NCBI GenBank assembly: GCA_944548615.1 | Contig: OX155976.1 | Span: forward strand, 1,280,596 to 1,344,595 | From: Micropterix aruncella | Lineage: Eukaryota; Arthropoda; Insecta; Lepidoptera; Micropterigidae | DNA length: 64,000 bases | Direction of reading: 5' to 3' | Shown: positions 32,004-43,013 of the stretch, piece by piece | Numbering within the stretch: the stretch's first letter is position 1 | Layout of the letters: each line of letters begins with the position of its first letter | The notes under the pieces: generated by a model | Told to the model about the DNA's origin: nothing | Databases searched by the model: none | Seen by the model: the letters and a program-made list of their open reading frames with translations, nothing else | Program-made: the position numbers and the translations under genes

Positions 32004-32669
32004 AGGGAGCTAATGGGCCCTTGCTGAGTTGGCCACGAAGACCCATTCTGTTTCAGGGTCGGTCACACTCACGGGTCAACACCCATCCGATGGCCTCCAC
32101 GCATGGGGGGCGAGCCTGGGTAGGACACTGGGTCAAGCAGTCTCCCCTGGGAACAATCCTCTGGCGCTCCTGGACGGTCTGCGCACCGTGCGGCGCAAGC
32201 CAATCGATTGCGCTCTCCGACTAACAATCGGGGGAGTCTGGGAACTGTATTGTTTCCTATAGAGCGGGGGCAGTTGTTTACCTTACGGCGACTGCTCTTG
32301 AAATGACCATTGGCCATCCGATCCCGGTTCAGAGTCGGGCAAAGGACGCCTTGGTCCGCGACAGATTCGGTGCACTCCGTTTCACCGCTTCGTAAGGGAG
32401 AGGACCGCGTAAGCGACCTCGAACTCGGAACCAATCGAGAGACCGGAGAAATCTGGTCAAAATTGGAAGTGAGGGCGCGAGTATCTCGAGCCCGCCGGGT
32501 TTATTCCTGGCTCACTCGCGGTAAGGCGTTGGACTCTCACGGGTTGTGACGTAGCTGGACGTAGAATTTACTGTCCAAGTCTTCTACGTTCACTGCAGGG
32601 CGATAGAACGACTAATCGTTAAAACGTCCTGTGGTGACGGGCTCGCCCGTTGTAGTTGACACCGCAAGA
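32004..32669 (+). mobile_element. GC-rich retroposon, subfamily B, full length with TSD
   Basis: Sense copy from AGGGAGCTAATGGGCCC to the hairpin GGGCTCGCCC and GTTGACACCGCAAGA. An exact 11-bp duplication TGTATTGTCAT flanks it (31993-32003 and 32670-32680). The uninterrupted host sequence TTGTATTGTCATCAGAAC is preserved at 25156, an internal empty-site control. Confidence 0.9.
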
Positions 32670-33009
32670 TGTATTGTCATCAGAACTACATACAGCGTCC
32701 AATTTTCATGACGCTACAATCCTTGGAAGATGGTTAAATTAGTTACCTTAGATTCCATTACATAGTTACATACAGGCCGACCTAATAAAAGTGTGTTAAA
32801 AATCGTACTATTATTGTCTATTGACGTTCAGCATGTATAAGCAAAATGAAATATTGAATTTTCATTTAATTTCATTTCATTACAGCTAATTCATATAAAT
32901 CCATAATTTTCCTTTATTAAAATTGTAGATTGTCCTTATAATGACAGATGCTTCCGGAAATGTTTTCCTTTTATGAATCTCGCCATGACTAAATTAGCTT
33001 CTAATCGAC

Positions 33010-33850
33010 TATTTATCATTAGCGTTTTATATCTACCACGTGTCCCGTTCCTATGTAATGATCCGTAATGTTATTAGAATATTTGACTTTGGACTTGCCG
33101 ATGACCCCCGATGCGCCTGTGGGTATGGTCGCCAAACTGCGGAACACGTAATTTGGTCTTGCCCAATTCTAGCGGCTGCACGGGAGAAATTGATGGATGC
33201 AGTGGGCGCGTGCGTTGGGCGCTCTCCGATTTGGTACCCGGATCTGGTCAGTTGTAGGAGCTGCTTCCAGTCGTTTGGCGAGTTTGTGGAGCACTGGGTG
33301 GCTTCTTGGGAAAGCATGAGGCCTCGGGATACCCCCCAGGGGGTACCCTCTTCCTTGGTGGCGTGATTCGGCGGCTACTTCCAGCCGGAAGTGCCCGTCT
33401 TTGTGTCCGTCTCTTTACCGCCCCGAAGGGCGTTTCGTTTCTTTGCAGGATCCAGGGATTCCTCCCCCCCGTGGCTGCTCCGAGACCTGCCCACGGACCG
33501 TGCGCCTCCACCATCATCGTTTCTGGAGCGTCCTCTATCCCGCTTACCGGCCCTAAATTTGTTATTTGTTGTTTTATTATTTTATTTTGTGAATATGGTA
33601 AATTTAGTATTATTTTTGTAAATTATTACATTGTAATTCTTTTATTATTATAAATAAATGGGTTCTCGGGGCGGTACGGGGGGGGGTGGTTTACCCTATT
33701 TCACCCCCTACGCGTTCTACCCTTCTGGTACGCGCAGGGTTGTCGTAGCACGACATCCCGGGCAGACAAGACGACCCTCGTCGTTATAACTGCCCGGGCG
33801 GTGGGCGGGGTTTGCTGCCCTCACCTATCGCCTTGAAACTCTAAACTGTT
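33010..33850 (+). pseudogene. LINE C terminus (CCHC-like finger) with GC-rich 3' UTR
   Basis: The plus strand reads MIRNVIRIFDFGLADDPRCA, CGYGRQTAEHVIWSCPILAA and AREKLMDAV, a C-x-C-x8-H-x4-C arrangement as in R1/I-type LINE ORF2 C termini; stop at 33364. The 3' UTR is unusual: GC-rich, with GGGCGTTTCG, a G9 run and CCGGGCAGACAAG / CTGCCCGGGCGG as inverted words near 33760-33815. Confidence 0.75.
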
Positions 33851-34084
33851 ATTAGAATAATTATAATAATTTTAACTAAGGACATGCTTCGATGAGCTAA
33901 ATCTATTAAAACTACTGACAAGATATCTACTAATCGATATTTAACCGCAATAGCAACGCGTGATCGTCGACCATGAAACCTACGCTCAGATATTATCCCG
34001 ACCAAAGGTTCGATACTTTTTGAACACACCACGTATGTTTATATGTTTGTATTATATTTCATATCGAAGTCAACTAGGACTGTG

Positions 34085-34221
34085 CTAGGAAAAAATAATG
34101 AGATGCAGCAGCCATGTCATGGTTGAATAATAGAAGTGCGCAGCCATGTCATGGTTGATACTTAGAACGGGCTATCATAAATGAATTCGTACACAAAATT
34201 TGGGGCGGCACCCTGGGTGCC
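34085..34221 (-). repeat. 119-bp satellite fragments
   Basis: Two partial inverted units (GCAGCCATGTCATGG repeated at 34103 and 34140, GAACGGGCTATCATAAATGAA). They are interrupted at CCGCAGTTTTGTG by the retroposon starting at 34222. Confidence 0.7.
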
Positions 34222-34850
34222 GCAGTTTTGTGGGGGCTAAATGGCCCTTGCTGAGTTGGCCACGAAGACCCATTTTGTTGAGGGTTGGTCACACTCACGG
34301 GTCAACACCCATCCGGCGGCCTACGCGCATGAAGCGCGAGCCCGGGTAGGACTCTGGCCTTAGGGCTAGTTTCTCATAGGAGTCAACCTTCTGGCGTTCC
34401 TGGACGGTCTGCGCACCGTGCGGCGTAAGCCAATCGATTGCGCATTCTCACTAACAGTCGGGGGAGTCTGGAAGCAGTACTGTTTCCTATAGAGCGGGGG
34501 TGGTGGCTGACCTTACGGCGACTGCCTTGAAACGACCATCGGCTACCCGATTCCGGGTGAGCAGCCGGGCAAAGGATGCCGTGGTCCGCGATAGATTCGG
34601 TTTACACCGTTTCACCGCTTCGTAAGGGAGAGGACCGCGCAAACGACCTCGAACTCGTAACCAGTCGAGTGACCGGAGTAATCTAGTCGCAACTGGAAGT
34701 AAGGGCGTGAGTGTAACCCCGCTGGGTAACATACCTGGTTATCTCGCTGATAAGGCGTTGGCCTCTTACGGGCATGTGGCGGAGCTTGACGATGGACTGT
34801 TTTGTCCTAAGTCTTCTGCGTTCACTTCACGGGAGATAAAACGTACATTG
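34222..34850 (+). repeat. GC-rich retroposon, sense copy of an inverted pair
   Basis: Sense copy from GGGGCTAAATGGCCC to GGAGATAAAACG, lacking the terminal hairpin. It directly abuts the antisense 5' fragment at 34851-34976, so the first ~125 bases of the element occur at both outer ends in opposite orientation. Confidence 0.8.
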
Positions 34851-34976
34851 AGTCCTGCCCGGGCTCGCACTTCATGCGTGGAGGCCGCCGGATGGGTGTT
34901 GACCCGTGAGTATGACCAACCTTGAACAGAATGGGTCTTCGTGGCCAACTCAGCAAGGGCCCATTAGCTCATATAA
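34851..34976 (-). repeat. GC-rich retroposon, antisense 5' fragment
   Basis: Covers the first ~125 bases of the element in antisense, ending GGGCCCATTAGCTC at 34976. As the sense copy keeps its own 5' end, this is not simple twin-priming; it is a second copy or a duplication with inversion. Confidence 0.75.
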
Positions 34977-35237
34977 GGTACCAACAGAAGTTGTATATTG
35001 CCTGCCAAAAGGTCATGATATCTTAGCTCTTAGGTTTTTATTTTGATTGTATTTTTCAACTTCATATTGCATTGGCAATTTAAATTTAATAATTACAAGG
35101 ATGAAGGTAGTTACTTTATTCTACACTTTAAAATCGTGAAGAGATCAAATAAAACAGGAGGTATTTTAGTTGAAATATTCATAAAATATTCCTACATACT
35201 AGAATAATACATAAATACGATAGTCGCATATACTTTA

Positions 35238-35745
35238 TAATAATAATAAACTCTTTATTTGCACTTAATAAGTATACAAAAAAGGTGAGCTTATTGCCAC
35301 GTGGCAATGTCTTACAGCTAACCTAAACATAGTGGTACATGCGCGCATTGGGAAAATAAAGATTATTACATAACATACAGACAAGTGGAAGAATTTAAGA
35401 CTAATAATGCCCGAGGAGAGGAAATTGGGAAAGGAACAGGAGAGAAAGGGAAGAACTGGTTACTTCTTAGAAAGGTAGTAATCCTTAAGGTGAGTCTTAA
35501 ATGATGGTAAAGAAGGCGAGTTTCGTATATTTGCTGGGAGATCGTTCCAGAGTCTTGCACCATGGACACAGAAAGAATAGGAATAGAAATCACTATTATG
35601 ACTCGGAATTTTTAATAAACTGTCAGAGGCTGACCGAAGTACGAGACCGTGGGAACTTAGTGGTTCAAAAAGCTCCTGGAGATAGGATGGTGTTAATTGG
35701 GTGAGTACACGATATAGGAGAGCCAGTATATGAACATTTCTTCTT
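35238..35745 (-). pseudogene. LINE 3' end with TTA tail, copy 2
   Basis: Nearly identical to 11577-12110 (few differences), including the ORF2 end [20 protein letters not shown] and the TTATTATTA tail at 35238-35252. Such high identity between copies 24 kb apart indicates recent activity of this LINE. Confidence 0.85.
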
Positions 35746-35749
35746 TGGC

Positions 35750-36040
35750 GTATTGGCGTATATGAATTTATAAAAAATATTATTATAATTGAGTACTTAC
35801 ATACATATAATATAATAATTAAAATTTAAAAAAATATTACAATGTTTATTTACATGTGAAAAAGTGCCTTGATAACCATTTATAAAAGAAAATGACAATT
35901 TGTAATGTTATTTTTTGATATGATATAGAGGTGTATTAGGAATGTAATACAATACACTACAATATAGACCTAATTTGCATAATATACATATATAGAAATA
36001 TGGTAACTCTTGACAAGAGCTTTTAATAATGTAAGATAAG
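35750..36040. other. AT-rich stretch without recognisable feature
   Basis: No domain, terminal repeats or RNA gene seen. Confidence 0.5.
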
Positions 36041-36042
36041 TC

Positions 36043-36085
36043 TTTAATGTAAGATCAGGCGACTTAATCACTATGCCACTTAGCC
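36043..36085 (-). repeat. Decayed tRNA-derived SINE fragment
   Basis: The minus strand reads TGGCTAAGTGGCATAGTGAT then TAAGTCGCCTGATCTTACATT, matching the A-box half and spacer of 6636-6725; the B box is lost. Confidence 0.6.
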
Positions 36086-36424
36086 ATTGTTATGAGAGTA
36101 GTAGTATAGTATTAAAAACGCCTGACCTTTGCAACTCTGAGGATATTTCAATAATATTTTTCTAACGTTAACCAATTAATCATACAGTCATAAAATAAAA
36201 TACTATTGCAGATTTTTTTCTGGGTTTTAATATCAAGTTATTAGTTCCTTACCCATGCCTTTTACTCTCATGCCTTTTACATCTAAGTCAAATGTAAAGT
36301 CAGAGTTCATCGCTCGCAAATGATATTGTATAATGTGACTTATTCAAATTGAATTGTAATTCGTGAGAATTAAACTAGTCTTTGGTTTCTCTATCTCTGA
36401 GTTCACCGATTAGAGTCCTTAGCC

Positions 36425-36560
36425 CCGTTGACACCGGTTCTCCTCGTTGTTACCGAAGTTAAGCAGCGGCGGGCGCGGTAAATACTGGGATGGGTGACCG
36501 CCTGAGTGTTTGACTGCGTGATGCTACATATGTGCACCTAGAAGATAGTGATTTAAGACA
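36425..36560 (+). repeat. 5S-rRNA-derived SINE-like element, copy 1
   Basis: CCGGTTCTC, ACCGAAGTTAAGCAGCGGCG, GGCGCGGTAAATACTGGGAT and GGGTGACCGCC follow 5S rRNA over about 90 bases, including the internal A and C boxes. The first ~25 bases of 5S are missing and the end does not pair back. After the 5S part, GCACCTAGAAGATAGTG also follows the copy at 45811, so this is a mobile family (SINE3-like), not a 5S gene. Confidence 0.85.
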
Positions 36561-36599
36561 GACTTCTGAGCGGTAAAGTTAACGAAGTAATAAAAAAAT

Positions 36600-37680
36600 A
36601 TAGGTATTTAAAAAAAAACAATATATTTCAAATGTTTAAAAGTTTAAAGACATGCCTTTCGGGCACGGTTTAAACCTTGAATACTGAAACGTAGACTCCT
36701 GAGAGGTTAAGTAAGAGGCAAATTTTATAAAAAGTTCAAAAATTAAAAAAAATGGAAATTGTTAAATTTTTAAATGTTTTAAAATGTGCCCTGCTGGCAC
36801 GGTTTAAGACCTGAAATTTGAATCAGACTCTTGAGAAGGAAAGTAAGCAGATGATACAAACAAAATCCAAACATTTAAAAAAAAATTGAATTGTTTAAAG
36901 TTTTAAAACATACCTTGTGAGCACAAGGTAAACCTTGAAATTTGAAACATAATCTCCTGAGTAAACAGTATACATCAATAAGTAAAAAAAAAACAATAAT
37001 TTCTAATGTTTACAAATATGCTCTGCTGGCATGGGCTAAACCTTGAAATTTGATAGGCGTTAGATTTACGTAAGCGGTATAATTCACAAAATGATATTTT
37101 TTTTCAAAAATATTTGAAACTTGGAAATATTGGAAACACGAGCTGAACCTGGAAATTTAAAACATAGACTCCTGAGGGGTCAAGTTAGCAGTGTGATACA
37201 AAATTAAAATGAAACAAATGGGTAAATATGTGCACTACTGGCACGGTCTAACAATTGAAAAATTTAAAACATAGAATCCTAAGGGGTCCGGTAAGCAGCG
37301 TCATTTTAAAAAAATAAAATAAAATTCAAAAAACTTGAAAAAAAAAACAAAACAAATGTTTTAAAATATGCCCTGCTGGCATGAGCTAAACCTTGAAATT
37401 TGAAACATAGGCTCCTGATAGGTCAAGTAAGCGGTGTGATTCGTAAAAAGTAAAAAAAAAAATGTTCAATTCAATACTTGATTGTTTCAAAAGCCTTGAA
37501 AAGCCTTTCAAAAGCGTTGAACCTTGAAATTTTTAAAACATAGACTCCTGATGAGTAATCTGAAAGGTATGATTAAAAAAAAAACAAAAAGCAAAACGTT
37601 AAAAAAAACGTATGTTAAAAAGCTTAAAACTGTGTTTTAAACAGTTGAAGTCAAGTAAGCGGTGTGATTTATTAAAACTG
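36600..37680 (+). repeat. Degenerate ~110-140-bp tandem repeat
   Basis: About eight diverged units built around GGCACGGTTTAAACCTTGAAA, ATTTGAAACATAGACTCCTGA and GGTCAAGTAAGCGGTGTGAT, separated by A-rich linkers of variable length. One more unit lies at 38300-38400. Units differ greatly, so the array is old. No coding frame. Confidence 0.75.
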
Positions 37681-37924
37681 AGAAATGTTTTTAATAAAGA
37701 TTTTCTGTTCAAAAAAGTTGGAATACGAAAGACAAACTATTATATTATGTTGATATCAAAATATGCATTCTAGATATAGCGGTATGATTTATATATTTTT
37801 TTAAATATTTTCGTTTAAAAAGAAGGGCAAACGGCAAACGAATACAAAAATTATTATATGTGGGCATATATGTGGGCAGGGCTGCGGGCAAGGGCTAAAT
37901 CTTGTCTACATAATAATTTTGTGT

Positions 37925-38275
37925 TTCTATATGATAGATAGATAGATAGATAGATAGATTTTTATTCGAAGTAGACTTACAGTACTTTCCGAAAGTCTTA
38001 TGTTTCTAGACATTTATGCCTAACCAATATTTACAATTGACTACTACACTATATAATCAATGGCTTTACGTAATAGTAATAATAATAATAATAATAACAC
38101 TTTACAAATGGTTTTCATAGCTATGTTACACAACAACGACTTGACCAGACCAATGTATCGCTTAAAAAATCTTCAATTTTATAATAGCCTTTAGAGCCCA
38201 AAGTATCTTTAACTATTTTTCTAAATTTAGTGTCTGGTAAAAGGGTTAGTTCCTCAGGCAAAGTGTTATAAAATG
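37925..38275 (-). pseudogene. LINE 3' end with GATA tail
   Basis: The minus strand reads FYNTLPEELTLLPDTKFRKI, VKDTLGSKGYYKIEDFLSDT then LVW, a LINE ORF2 C terminus; the 3' UTR ends in a tract of seven GATA repeats at 37933-37960. It is inserted in the degenerate tandem-repeat region. Confidence 0.75.
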
Positions 38276-38404
38276 TCTATGGTCACCGACTTCCAGTTTA
38301 AATGGCTTAACCGATTGACTTGAAATTTGAAACATAGACTGAGGGGTCAAGGAAGCGACATGATTTATAATAATACAAAAAAAATTGTCAAAAGAAACCG
38401 TCTC

Positions 38405-38960
38405 CTATTTTTTTATAAGTGCAGCAGCCATGTCATGGTGATACTAAGAGCGGGCCATCATAAATAAATGCGTATACAATATGTTGTGTCTGTGCTGTTG
38501 ACCGTTGAGGAGTTCCCTCGTTGGGAGCCAACCCTGGGTGCCGCAGTCCTGTCTTAGTGAAACTTAGAACGGGCTCTCCTAATTGAATGCATATACAAAA
38601 TTCGAGGGGTTAGATCTGGGTGCAGCAGCCATGTCATTATGGAATTTAGAACGGGCTATTATAACTGAATGAGTATACAAAATTTCGTGTCTGTGCTGTT
38701 GACCGATGAGGAGTCCCCTCGTCGGGATCCGACCCAGGGTGTAGAATCAGGTCAAGCTTACCATAAAAAATATATTGTCATCAGAATTGAATCAAAATGT
38801 ACATTTTCAACTTCATACGATAATATTGGAGTGGAGGAGTTCATATGAGGAGTTCCCTCAATTCCTTAATGGTCCCATGATCAGAACAGGATTTGGATAA
38901 GTATATCCCTTCAAATAAAAAAAGATTTTTTCAAATCGGTTTAAATACGGCAGAGTCCTG
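38405..38960 (-). repeat. Satellite-carrying element, three units plus flank
   Basis: Three inverted 119-bp units (GCAGCCATGTCATGG, CGTTGAGGAGTTCCCTCG, GGGAGCCAACCCTGGG), then GTGTAGAATCAGGTCAAGCTT and the unique flank AATTCCTTAATGGTCCCATG. It matches 16628-16915 and, inverted, 42500-42620 and 50930-51400. Confidence 0.8.
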
Positions 38961-39169
38961 AGATAACAAATATCTTTAAAAAAAAAGATTCAACCGAATT
39001 GACAACCCCCTTATTTTTTGAAGTCGTATAAGAAGTGCTTTTAGTCCCATGAGGATTCCTCCTATGAAATTCTAAGGGCCACGTGGTGCAACACAAGAAG
39101 GGGGGGGGGGGGGTCCACGTGTCTTGCTCTGGGCTAAAGTATTTACAGTGACAAACGCTTTCTTTTATT

Positions 39170-39705
39170 TATTTTGGTTTTCAATTTATTCAGTATCTCA
39201 TTTTGTAAAACAATTAGATAATTATGAATAAATATGAGAAAGTTGAAAAAGTGAAAAAAACTCGGCATTTCTAATTTGTACTTGTCTTACGGAAAAATAC
39301 GGAACCCTATTTAGAAATTGTAAATACCTACTATCTTGATCTTTATTAGATTCTCTATCAAAGGTAATATTTTGTTTTACTTATTTACATACAAAAATAT
39401 TTAGCTCATAAAACCCATAAAAATTTTGCTGATTTCCCGAAAAAAATAAATTATGATATTTGACAATGTAATTTTACCAGAAATATCCGCGAAATGACGC
39501 GCGAAATTATTCTAGAGGCCGTCTATGTATCTGTAGTAATAATGAGATTTTTGGTATGGAATTTAGGATGCGTTCGAATTAGAAAATAATATTACTGTGC
39601 GATCCGGGAGCAAACCGCCGCCAATATTGGTCGGTATGTAGTCAACGGTGGTCTGATGTGCAACCAAATTTGGTCGTTACGTAGCCTCTACTCGCAAATA
39701 ATGTT
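39170..39705 (-). repeat. Large inverted repeat, left arm
   Basis: Matches the right arm 40720-41195 in opposite sense over about 500 bp. Blocks include CCGCGAAATGACGCGCGAAA, GGAACCCTATTTAGAAATTG and CCAATATTGGTCG. A third copy lies at 51440-51935. As it recurs elsewhere, each arm is a copy of a dispersed repeat. Confidence 0.8.
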
Positions 39706-40179
39706 CATACAATAAGCTCGCATTTTCTAACGTATAAAGCGTTTATCATTATTATTATTACATGATTTTTCCCTGCTAACAATGCTGAAAGATGGAAATA
39801 GTTATTAGGAGCTAGTGTCTATTCCAGTACTGTTTTTAGATGTTTATGTCCAATAAAGCACTTTTTGAAGAAAAATACTCTTTCTTCCAATTAATTTGCA
39901 CGGTACGGTACTTACTTACGTACTATCATATTATGAGATTAAGAGAAACACGATGTAATGAATTATCACCATAAATGTTACACATTAATTCGGACATTAA
40001 ATGTATTTCTAGTTCTATTTCATTTTAATTAGCTAAACCTAAGTGAGATCAGGATCAAGAACCGTATAGTCATTAGAGGTAAAAAAAAACACAAAAATAA
40101 CCAAATGGCGAGTCAACTTCAATACATAATATATGGCGAGAACATATATAATTAACATGGAGCACAATGATCTACACTA

Positions 40180-40710
40180 AAAACAAAATGCCACAGAAAC
40201 GATTGATTTATCACTTCTCATAGACGAAATCCACTTCGAAGCAACAGCAATAAAAATAAAGTCGTTAAAACTTGTAATTATCTGCGAGTATCGTTTAGGA
40301 GGATCCTTTTAAAACATCATGGATAAAGTCCACTCTATTCTAAATCAAATTTATAAAAATAGACACGTATGTATTTGTGGAGACTACAACTGTAATTTTC
40401 TAGCCCATTCGAAGGATGCAAATAAATTTACTAAAATTAGTAAAAATATTTTTTTTACTATTTATTCGCAATCGAATGCAGCAAAATAACGGTAAATCCA
40501 GTCACTGGCAATGAATCTATACTTGACAATATAATTGTAAATATAACTAATTCGTATATACGCCTAAAGACCATATTATATCCGTGGTTATCGGATCATG
40601 TACAGGTATTTCATGTCATTGAAATTGATAATGTTTTAAGCGTGGTCAAAACTATGTATGTAAAACAAGTCAGAACTTCGGTAAGAGTAATTATGCGATG
40701 TTCAGAAAAT
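40180..40710 (+). pseudogene. LINE endonuclease domain fragment
   Basis: Plus-strand pieces in shifting frames: ETIDLSLLIDEIHFEATAIK, KLVIICEYR, HVCICGDYNCNFLAHSKDA, YSQSNAAKITVNPVTGNES, ILDNII and SDHVQVFHVIE. GDYN and SDH are the core motifs of the apurinic-type endonuclease in LINE ORF2. It lies exactly between the two inverted arms. Confidence 0.75.
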
Positions 40711-40719
40711 GGATTGAAT

Positions 40720-41195
40720 CGTCAACTCTTCGGCTACGTAACGACCAAATTTGGTTGCACATTAGAACACCGTTGATTAGGTAACGACCAATATTGGCGG
40801 CTTGCTCCCGGGGCGCACAGCTAAAATCCATACCAAATATCTCATTATTACCATAGATACATAGACGGCCGCTAGAATAATTTCGCGCGTCATTTTGCGG
40901 ATATTTCTGGTAAAATTCCATTGTCAAACATCATATAATTTTTTCGAGAAATCATCAAAATTTTTATTGGTTTTTATGTTTTACGTAAATAAGCAAAACG
41001 AAATATTACCTTTGATAGAAAAGCTAATAAAGATCACGATAGTATTTACAATTTCTAAATAGGGTTCCGTATTTTTCCGTAGTACAAGTACAAGTTAGAA
41101 ATGCCGAGTTTTTTTCACTTTTTCGACTTTCTCATATTTATTCATAATTATGTATTTGTTTTACAAAATGAGATTTCAACGCGATCATTGCATTG
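40720..41195 (+). repeat. Large inverted repeat, right arm
   Basis: Counterpart of 39170-39705, starting CGGCTACGTAACGACCAAAT and ending GTTTTACAAAATGAG. It is also closely similar to 51440-51935. No coding capacity. Confidence 0.8.
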
Positions 41196-41586
41196 CACAG
41201 TTATTCTTTTTATGATTGCTCTAGTAGTTCCATAGTTATAGTACTTTATGTCGAGCGCGGCGATATTGCAAGGAATTCCAATAAATTGCCGCGGTCTGGC
41301 ATGAAATTATGCCGCTACTCGAAGGGTTAAACTAGAACTATATCCAGATAATAAATGACACTAATATGGCATAAAAGTGGTTCCATACACGGATAAATGA
41401 CTGTTTTATAAAATCATTTCCTATGGCAATGAAAACAGTTTATCTCCATCCTATCAACAGGCAATGGATTAGTCCAGTTCTTGCATAACGCTATAGCCTG
41501 AAGAGAAAGACGTTGAAAAACAAATTGATCAAATGTGACTATTTTTTACAAGCAAACATACCTTGCTATGTTTATCGGTCTGTTTA

Positions 41587-42440
41587 GGTCAAATCATAAT
41601 CATAATCATAAGTTTTTTATTCAAAATAGTACGAAATCGTAACTTTTTGACGTCAATAATGCATACAAACATACATAAATGATAAAAAAATTAAATTATT
41701 GTGACATTATAACAAATTATTATGACATATAATCATCGAGGTAACCATTTTATTTTCAAGGGTCTTTGTCGTCTAGATAATCATTTATTTTATAGTAGCC
41801 CTTTGAGTTCAGCTTCTTCTTAATAAATGGCTTAAATTGTATCACAGATAAATTTTGCATGTTTTCTGGGACTTTGTTGTAGAAGCGTATACATTGCCCT
41901 TTGAATGATTTTGTGGTTTTGGAGAGTCGACTTTTATGGTCAGCAAGTTTATTTTTATATCTAGTATTTACACCATGCTAATCAGAGTTTTTTAAAAACA
42001 GTTCTTTATTTTTATGCACATACATTAACTTTTCATAGATGTAATGAGATGCAAGTGTCAAAATATTGATTTCTTTAAATTTTCCGCGTAACGACTATCT
42101 AGCACCTAATTTATAAATAACGCGGATGGCTCGTTTCTGTAGTATAAATATTTTATTAGCGTCAGCAGCATGACCCCACAGCAAGATGCCCTACGACATC
42201 AAGCTGTGAAAATAGCTAAAGTAAACCAGCCTCGCGGTGTCTATATCTGTTAAATTACGATTTTTTTTACAGCATATGCAGCAGAACTTAGCCTGTCGGA
42301 CAATTTCTTAATGTGTGGGCCCCATTGTAGCTTTTTATCTAAAGTAATACCAAGGAATACAGTGGAATCGACCAGTTCTAGGCGCTCATTTTTTAAGATA
42401 ATATCTGCTTTACATTTGGAAGTGAGAATTTTATACATTT
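41587..42440 (-). pseudogene. LINE 3' end with ATAATC tail, inside satellite-carrying element
   Basis: The minus frame from 42438 reads LVDSTVFLGITLDKKLQWGP, HIKKLSDRLSSAAYAVKKI, then after frameshifts LLWGHAADANKIFILQKRAI and FIKKKLNSKGYYKINDYLDD. This is the ORF2 thumb to C terminus. The tail CATAATCATAATCATAA lies at 41590-41610. Flanks GGTTTAGGTCAAATC and AATCTTATC...AAGTTGAAATTTTAC join as in the uninterrupted element at 50870-50950. Confidence 0.85.
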
Positions 42441-42499
42441 TGTTTTCTTTTCATTTAGTAGCAGATTGTTTGCTGTGAGCTATTCCACAAATCTTATCC

Positions 42500-42620
42500 T
42501 ATCAAGTTGAAATTTTACGTGTTGGTTCAGTTTTGATGACAATGCATTTTTATGGCAGGCATGACCCCATTCTACTCTCAGGATTGGCTCCCGACGAGGC
42601 TACTCTTCCACGGTCAACAA
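42500..42620 (+). repeat. Satellite-carrying element, right part
   Basis: AAATTTTACGTGTTGGTTCAG, ATGACAATGCATTTTTATGG, then one 119-bp unit (GGATTGGCTCCCGACGAGG, CCACGGTCAACA). It continues the element interrupted by the LINE at 41587-42440. Confidence 0.7.
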
Positions 42621-42749
42621 CACACCAGATAAGGTTTGCCCTCTCGCCTCAAAATAATTTAACGATATTAGTGCGATATTTTGAGTCTCGGAGAATTACG
42701 GCATTCTCTTCTGGGCACATTGCCCCATCGATCTAAGGCAACATATTTT

Positions 42750-42917
42750 TTTCATTGCAAAAACGGGCCATTCGAATTTTAAGTAATCTGGGTTATGTAG
42801 AATCATGACGTGGTCATTTCAGTAAACATGTTATAATAACTGAGTTTATTTGCTTGCTGGGAATTTTGTTGTTTTTAAATTGTGAATTACTGTAAATAAA
42901 TAAATAAATAAATAAAT
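42750..42917 (+). pseudogene. LINE C-terminal fragment with AAAT tail
   Basis: The plus strand reads LQKRAIRILSNLGYVES, one stop, RGHFSKHVIITEFICLLGIL and LFLNCELL, then an AAATAAATAAAT tract at 42893-42917. Confidence 0.7.
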
Positions 42918-43005
42918 ATAAAAATATGACCTGCTGATGTAATTATGAATGGAAACTAGCAATCTAAATGTTAAAAAAATGGACGCTTTTATAGAAAAAT
43001 ATCCA

Positions 43006-43011
43006 TTTATT
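43006..43011 (-). terminator. Poly(A) signal of lipase gene
   Basis: AATAAA on the minus strand begins three bases after the TAA stop of the lipase gene. Such a short 3' UTR is unusual but possible; a further signal downstream cannot be excluded. Confidence 0.5.
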
Positions 43012-43013
43012 AC

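Larger units (their letters stand above)
31215..32795 (+). mobile_element. TIR element (ACACGCTTTT ends) split by two retroposon insertions
   Basis: The left part 31215-31456, a short middle piece at 31969-32003 and the right part 32670-32795 together match the uninterrupted copy at 57385-57760 (inverted). The right end is AAAAGTGTGTTAAAAA. The two GC-rich retroposons inside lie only about 35 bp apart in host sequence. Confidence 0.75.

Noticed and set aside
36425..36525. Functional 5S rRNA gene
   Set aside because: The first ~25 bases are missing and the terminal stem cannot form; the copy at 45811 shares non-5S flank, so it is a mobile repeat.
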